DNA of 17,532 nt from Nitrospiraceae bacterium (GTDB taxonomy: Bacteria; Nitrospirota; Nitrospiria; Nitrospirales; Nitrospiraceae), in contig JAABQN010000016.1 of assembly GCA_011391455.1 (NCBI GenBank), positions 1 to 17,532 on the forward strand. Direction: 5' to 3'. Position numbers and translations under genes: made by a program. This document shows, in pieces, positions 14,241-17,532 of the stretch; the stretch's first letter is position 1, and every line of letters begins with the position of its first letter. The notes under the pieces were generated by a model. That model made no database searches and was not told the origin of the DNA. It worked only from the letters and a program-made list of their open reading frames with translations.

Positions 14241-14954
14241 CTAAAAATTCCCTGCGACCGCGGCGCTTAATCGTTGCTGCAGCAAGGGCGTGGCTTCCGT
14301 TTCGTCGAATTTCTTTTGATGCACATCGGCGGCAAGGCGGGTCTGATAGACACCCGGTTGCGCGTTACTCCCGGATTTCGCCTTGGACGGAGTGGAAACT
14401 GCTGCGCCCTGCTCCGTGATCTGTAGATCCGCAACACAAGCGTAATTCACGTCATCGTGCATCTTCGGAGTTGAGGGTCCGCTGAATAGACTGCCCACCG
14501 CGCTACCGATTCCTTCAATGGCGCTGAGACCCATTGAAGCGGCGGTGCCGACAATCGCACCTTGGGGTCCTGCCATGCTGGCCATGCCGGTCAGACCCTG
14601 CAGGCCACCCATGATCGAAGAACCGATGCCCGACCCATACCCGCTCGCGACGATATTCTCGACCGGCATTTCCGGCTTCGTCACATTACAATACACGATA
14701 TTCGCCAGCACGATGTAATGCGCTGCGCTGGGGTCTTGAATGATCTGGTAGCCTTTGGCCGTCAGGCGAGCACCGAGGTCGGTGAGCGATACGCCTTCGT
14801 TGTCCGATGAATTACGCGCTTGGATGAAGACGGTGTTGGCTGTGCTGGGAGGAAGAAAGAAGGTGTTGCTGGTAATCAGGTCGGTATCTTTGATGTTGCC
14901 CGCGTAGGCGGTAAGAGGAAGACCAAGAAGTGCGGCAACGAAGATATATCGCAT
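14241..14954 (-). CDS. TraT-like exported protein, tandem paralogue
   Basis: This 237-residue protein is the first gene of a two-gene unit with 13479-14240. TraT-like ends are seen in SNTFFLPPSTANTVFIQARN, KGYQIIQDPSAAHYIVLANI, DVNYACVADLQITEQ and a C-terminal EATPLLQQRLSAAVAGNF. The centre (about residues 104-158) is hydrophobic and Gly/Ala/Ser-rich, as in plasmid TraT. The signal peptide (RYIFVAALLGLPLTAYA) is followed by GN, with no lipobox cysteine, so unlike TraT it should not be lipidated. C89 and C173 correspond to the cysteine pair of the paralogue. GAGG lies 5 nt before the ATG. No conjugation gene is nearby, so a surface-exclusion role is not implied. Confidence 0.75.
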   Translation of the reverse strand: MRYIFVAALLGLPLTAYAGNIKDTDLITSNTFFLPPSTANTVFIQARNSSDNEGVSLTDLGARLTAKGYQIIQDPSAAHYIVLANIVYCNVTKPEMPVENIVASGYGSGIGSSIMGGLQGLTGMASMAGPQGAIVGTAASMGLSAIEGIGSAVGSLFSGPSTPKMHDDVNYACVADLQITEQGAAVSTPSKAKSGSNAQPGVYQTRLAADVHQKKFDETEATPLLQQRLSAAVAGNF

Positions 14955-14983
14955 GAAGGCCTCGCGATCAATGTATAGGCAGG

Positions 14984-15012
14984 ATTCTAGGGAGTATTTC
15001 TCTAATCAGCAA
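14984..15012 (-). promoter_or_regulatory. Candidate promoter for the TraT-like pair
   Basis: On the minus strand TTGCTG (15007-15012) and TAGAAT (14984-14989) are 17 bp apart, matching 3/6 and 5/6 of consensus, about 30 nt before the ATG at 14954. Confidence 0.35.
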
Positions 15013-15073
15013 CAAGGAAATCAGGGGCTCACGGCCTGGCTTTTTTTGGGCCTGTCCCCTACGATAGCCCGCC

Positions 15074-15382
15074 ATGTTGCCTCCCGATCAGACGCCGCGT
15101 CAACGGATCATCGACTTGATCACGGGCACCAGGCTATCCTCTTACCAGTTGGCTCAGATGCTGGGCATTCCCGAGCGGCAGGTCGAGGAACATCTGACCC
15201 ACGTCGTGAAGACCGTGGCGCGCGACAAGACAAGGAAGTTCATCCTGGACCCGGCACGCTGCCAGGACTGTGACTTTGTCTTTCGTGACCGCCGACGGCT
15301 CACAAGGCCGAGCCGATGCCCGCAATGTCGGAGCGAAGGTATCGCAGCACCGCGCTATGGCATCGATTCAGCAGGATGCTGA
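15074..15382 (+). CDS. Small predicted transcriptional regulator: HTH plus zinc ribbon
   Basis: This 102-residue protein resembles the COG3357 group (HTH domain fused to a zinc ribbon). Residues about 8-50 form a winged-helix-like HTH (RIIDLITGTRLSSYQLAQML followed by GIPERQVEEHLTHV). Residues 63-85 hold two knuckles, CQDC (63-66) and CPQC (82-85), with FVFRDRRRLTRPSRC between them. Such proteins are predicted DNA-binding regulators, and the target is unknown. No Shine-Dalgarno site precedes the ATG, which lies after a T7 tract and ctacgat, so a leaderless transcript is possible. The last few codons (SAGC) and the TGA stop are inside the repeat element that starts at 15371. Confidence 0.78.
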   Translation: MLPPDQTPRQRIIDLITGTRLSSYQLAQMLGIPERQVEEHLTHVVKTVARDKTRKFILDPARCQDCDFVFRDRRRLTRPSRCPQCRSEGIAAPRYGIDSAGC

Positions 15383-15574
15383 AAAAGTCCGCCAGCGGCG
15401 TTCTCACATCGCTCAGAGGCTCAACGAGAGTTTTCCGGAAGCCGGAAGCACTGAAGGGGCTTTTCCGTTCGCCAAGATCCATTGTAGGGGCGAACGGCCC
15501 CACGAAGTGCGGGACGTACCTCCTCACCTCTTCGCTCGTTGCGGCCTTGCTGGACAGCCTTTTTGAGCATCCTG
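15371..15574 (+). repeat. Short element with terminal inverted repeats, overlapping the regulator's stop
   Basis: The 204-bp element has ends caggatgctgaaaaagtc (15372-15389) and, inverted, caggatgctcaaaaaggc (15557-15574), which agree at 16 of 18 positions. It shares ttctcacatcgctcaga and cgctcgttgcggccttgctg with the copy at 6865-7036, but has about 100 extra bases in the middle (about 15425-15525). Compared with that copy, an A in one terminus (ggAtgct) is matched by T in the other (agcaTcc), while the other copy has G and C. The rest of the gene-free stretch 15575-15721 is the leader of the next gene; I see only a weak TTGTAG / CATATT pair in it. Confidence 0.8.
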
Positions 15575-15721
15575 GTGTTATTGTAGCCTTAGTTCCCTCT
15601 GTCATATTTCAATGGTGCTTGATGTATAAACCGAGTTTTCCGTAGCCTGTTAGATCTGGAACCGGCTAGGTGGACAGCAATGCGTCAGACCAGTAGGATG
15701 CTTCCAGAAAGGACGATCAGG

Positions 15722-15943
15722 ATGACGACACGACTCATGCTTTCCGCCCTCTGCTGTGTTTTTCTACTAAGCTGTTCCGGCGACAAGGCCAAGGAGTTGC
15801 TCGAGACCGCCGAGTTTGAAGAACGTCAGACGAACCTGCCCCACGCAAAGCAGTTGTATGAAGAGGTGATCCGTCTCTATCCAGCCAGCAAAGAGGCAAC
15901 CACGGCCCAGGCGCGCCTTGCCGCACTCAAGCAGTCCCCCTGA
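15722..15943 (+). CDS. Small lipoprotein with one TPR-like repeat
   Basis: This is a 73-residue predicted lipoprotein. The signal peptide (TTRLMLSALCCVFLLSC) ends in the lipobox LLSC with the modified Cys at 18. The mature part is a single helical hairpin, AEFEERQTNLPHAKQLYEEV then IRLYPASKEATTAQARLAAL, which matches one TPR/BamD-like repeat. Such short proteins may dock in envelope complexes, but no function can be assigned. The frame is open from 15680, yet ATG 15722 has AAGGA 8 nt upstream and starts the signal peptide correctly. The gene stands alone, between a repeat element upstream and a hairpin repeat (15961) just after its stop. Confidence 0.72.
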   Translation: MTTRLMLSALCCVFLLSCSGDKAKELLETAEFEERQTNLPHAKQLYEEVIRLYPASKEATTAQARLAALKQSP

Positions 15944-15960
15944 CCCGCATACTCATAACG

Positions 15961-16026
15961 GTTCGAGGTCCGAAGTTCGAGGCTTTTTGAACTTCGAACC
16001 TGGAACTTCAAACTTCTAGTCGCGCC
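15961..16026. repeat. 66-bp dispersed hairpin repeat, copy 2
   Basis: It is the same length and orientation as 8366-8431, with 58 of 66 identical bases. It begins 18 bp after the small lipoprotein stop and ends 8 bp before the stop of the convergent SDR gene, a place where a bidirectional terminator would be useful. Its paired cgaagttcgagg and ttgaacttcgaacc segments can fold into a stem. Confidence 0.8.
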
Positions 16027-16033
16027 CTGCGTT

Positions 16034-16915
16034 TTACCAACTCCCATCGAGATAATCCCACAAATCTTCGCCTCGACGCGGGCGCCCCGCGAGCCATTCA
16101 CGAAACCCCGGAATGCGAAACGACAGGAGGCTCTGAATCTTGTCGCAGCAGAGAGAGAGGTCGGAAGGCCGGGGACTCCCGATATGGTTCCGCGCGGAGC
16201 CTTTTTTTAGAAAACCTTTCAACTCCGGACACCAAGGCAGCAAGGTTTCACCAATTTCCCAGCGCGAGAGCCGTTCGCTCCCGCCCAAGTGATAGAGACC
16301 CGGCTGCTTGTGATTGACGAGCTCCCAAACAGCTCGGGCGATGACAGAGGCAGGAAGCGGGCAGCGAAACTCGTCGGTGTAGAGCGTCACGTCCTTGCCG
16401 GCCTTCGCAGTCCGACACATCTCTTCGACAAAACTCCTGTCGCCGCGCTCCGATGTTCCGGCCGTCAGGACTATCCGAACAACTGTATGTCCGGGATTCT
16501 GCAGGACGGCCTGTTCGGCTTCCAGCTTGGTCTTGCCATACACGTTGATCGGGTTCGGCTCATCCGTCTCGCCATACCAGCCGGTCCTCCCATCGAAGAC
16601 TTCCCCGCTGGACAGAAAGATGAAAGGAACGTCCTGAGACAGTTGCGCAAGGTGTTCAGTGACCTCCACATTGATGCGGCGAGCCTCACCTGGATTTTGC
16701 TCGCAGGCTTTGGTTCGGCTGAGCGCAGCACAATGGATGAGGAGGTCTGGCTTCAGCGCATGAATCCGCGCTTCTACCTTTGATGTCTCGGTAAGTTCAA
16801 GCTCCGTATGGATCAGCCCCTGCACATCCCAATCGGGAGCCCATCTCGAGGCGGTCTTCACGAGGTACTGCCCGATCAATCCCGCCGCCCCGGTAACGAT
16901 CGCGCGAGATGTCAT
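16034..16915 (-). CDS. RmlD-like SDR sugar-nucleotide reductase
   Basis: This 293-residue extended short-chain dehydrogenase resembles dTDP-4-dehydrorhamnose reductase (RmlD). The NAD(P)-binding site is VTGAAGLIGQYL (G9, G12, G15). LKPDLLIHCAA is typical of RmlD, SSGEVFDG (about 102-109) supplies the active-site Ser, and INVYGKTKLEAE has the catalytic YxxxK (Y126, K130). GLYHLGGSERLSRWEIGE and SPRPSDLSLCCDK match the C-terminal substrate-binding region. In rhamnose synthesis RmlD makes dTDP-L-rhamnose, but no rmlA, rmlB or rmlC gene is in view, so the substrate may differ. The ATG has only a weak CGAG about 9 nt upstream. A short repeat element separates it from ettA upstream. Confidence 0.83.
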   Translation of the reverse strand: MTSRAIVTGAAGLIGQYLVKTASRWAPDWDVQGLIHTELELTETSKVEARIHALKPDLLIHCAALSRTKACEQNPGEARRINVEVTEHLAQLSQDVPFIFLSSGEVFDGRTGWYGETDEPNPINVYGKTKLEAEQAVLQNPGHTVVRIVLTAGTSERGDRSFVEEMCRTAKAGKDVTLYTDEFRCPLPASVIARAVWELVNHKQPGLYHLGGSERLSRWEIGETLLPWCPELKGFLKKGSARNHIGSPRPSDLSLCCDKIQSLLSFRIPGFREWLAGRPRRGEDLWDYLDGSW

Positions 16916-16928
16916 AGTGAATGACTCG

Positions 16929-17112
16929 CTAACAGGCTGCTGAAACCTCTGTAGGCACCCAGCAGTTTACTGGTCGGCACGTCACCGGCAGTGGGGTGGG
17001 TGGGATGATCCCAACTGCGCGCGTCGAACGAGCACATTCCTATCGTGCGTGTTCCGCGAGCAAGGGGATCGTCCCAGCTACCCCATCCCCTCTTTTTTCA
17101 ACATCCTGCTAG
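16929..17112 (-). repeat. Short element with terminal inverted repeats, overlapping the ettA stop
   Basis: The ends are cgctaacagg (left) and, inverted, cgctagcagg (right), continuing as ctgctgaaa and atgttgaaaaaag. The inside contains the 51-bp block 17014-17064, whose reverse complement matches 1027-1077 at 43 of 51 positions. It also has ggcacgtcaccggcagtggg (from about 16977), which resembles 1147-1166. The TAG stop of ettA (17109-17111) lies inside the terminus. The element fills the gap between ettA and the SDR gene. Confidence 0.75.
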
Positions 17113-17532
17113 CGCGTCAGTTTCCGATATCTGATCCGGTGCGGCTGATCGGCTTCCTTGCCGAGCCGCTTCTTCCGATCTGCGTCGTACTCGCTGTAGT
17201 TACCTTCGAACCAGACCACCTTGCTATCGCCTTCAAACGCCATGATGTGAGTCGCGATCCGGTCCAGAAACCAGCGGTCGTGACTGCTGATGACGGCGCA
17301 GCCGGCGAAACGTTCCAATCCTTCTTCCAGGGCACGCAAGGTGTTGATGTCGAGATCGTTGGTCGGTTCATCGAGGATGATGAGGTTCGCCCCTTCTTTC
17401 AACATACGGGCCAAGTGCACCCGGTTGCGCTCGCCGCCGGAGATGTCCTTCACCTTCTTCTGCTGATCGGTGCCGGCGAAGTTGAACCGGGCACAGTAGG
17501 CCCTGGCGTTGACTTCGGTCTTGCCGAGCATA
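17109..17532 (-). CDS. ettA: Energy-dependent translational throttle protein EttA, C-terminal part
   Basis: The visible 141 residues are the C-terminal part of an ABC-F ATPase and continue past the right window edge. EttA binds the ribosomal E site and gates entry into the elongation cycle according to ATP/ADP. The second nucleotide-binding domain shows the signature ISGGERNRVHLA, Walker B with NLIILDEPTNDLD, and the H-loop SSHDRWFLDRIA. The tail FEGNYSEYDADRKKRLG then RIRYRKLTR is specific to EttA rather than to Uup or other ABC-F members. The Walker A and first ABC domain lie outside the window. The stop codon coincides with the end of the short element at 16929-17112. Confidence 0.93.
   Translation of the reverse strand, partial: MLGKTEVNARAYCARFNFAGTDQQKKVKDISGGERNRVHLARMLKEGANLIILDEPTNDLDINTLRALEEGLERFAGCAVISSHDRWFLDRIATHIMAFEGDSKVVWFEGNYSEYDADRKKRLGKEADQPHRIRYRKLTR

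Overview
The window looks like a chromosomal segment of a GC-rich Gram-negative bacterium, most likely Nitrospira or a close relative (phylum Nitrospirota). This is inferred from the mixture of housekeeping genes, the periplasmic and lipoprotein cargo, and short dispersed repeats whose ends read gcaggRtgctgaaaaagtc. I could not run a search to confirm it. No rRNA, tRNA, CRISPR array, transposase or phage gene was recognised.

Layout. Positions 1-888 (-) hold the N-terminal part of a CorA-type magnesium transporter, cut by the window edge. A repeat-rich divergent spacer separates it from a CysQ/inositol-monophosphatase-family phosphatase (1366-2169, +) and an orphan GspE/PilB-type ATPase (2370-4121, +). 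The ATPase converges on a PilZ c-di-GMP-binding protein (4151-4480, -). A class I aminotransferase (4563-5720, -), a secreted lytic transglycosylase (5968-6573, -), a LOG-like/TIGR00725 protein (7036-7545, -) and a secreted methionine sulfoxide reductase MsrA (7676-8293, -) follow.

Positions 13368 down to 8465 form a probable minus-strand operon: TldD, TldE (ATGA overlap), a small envelope protein with a probable OB-like domain, and a secreted 545-residue TPR protein rich in histidine. Upstream of it lies a tandem pair of TraT-like envelope proteins (13479-14954, -) with abutting stop and start codons. On the plus strand come a small HTH plus zinc-ribbon regulator (15074-15382) and a small TPR-like lipoprotein (15722-15943). 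The right end carries an RmlD-like SDR (16034-16915, -) and the C-terminal part of EttA (17109-17532, -).

The most striking non-genic signal is a family of short modular repeats with terminal inverted repeats, at 6865-7036, 15371-15574 and 16929-17112. Each sits exactly at the 3' end of a gene, always with the same terminus facing the gene. In two cases the gene's TAG stop coincides with the element's outer bases; in the third the element encodes the last residues and a TGA stop. Fragments of the same modules occur without the termini at 944-1196, and a second, unrelated 66-bp hairpin repeat occurs twice (8366, 15961). The most unusual protein finding is the chromosomal TraT-like pair, which share a cysteine pair that I do not recall in plasmid TraT; one copy has a Met/Gly-rich central region in place of the hydrophobic one.
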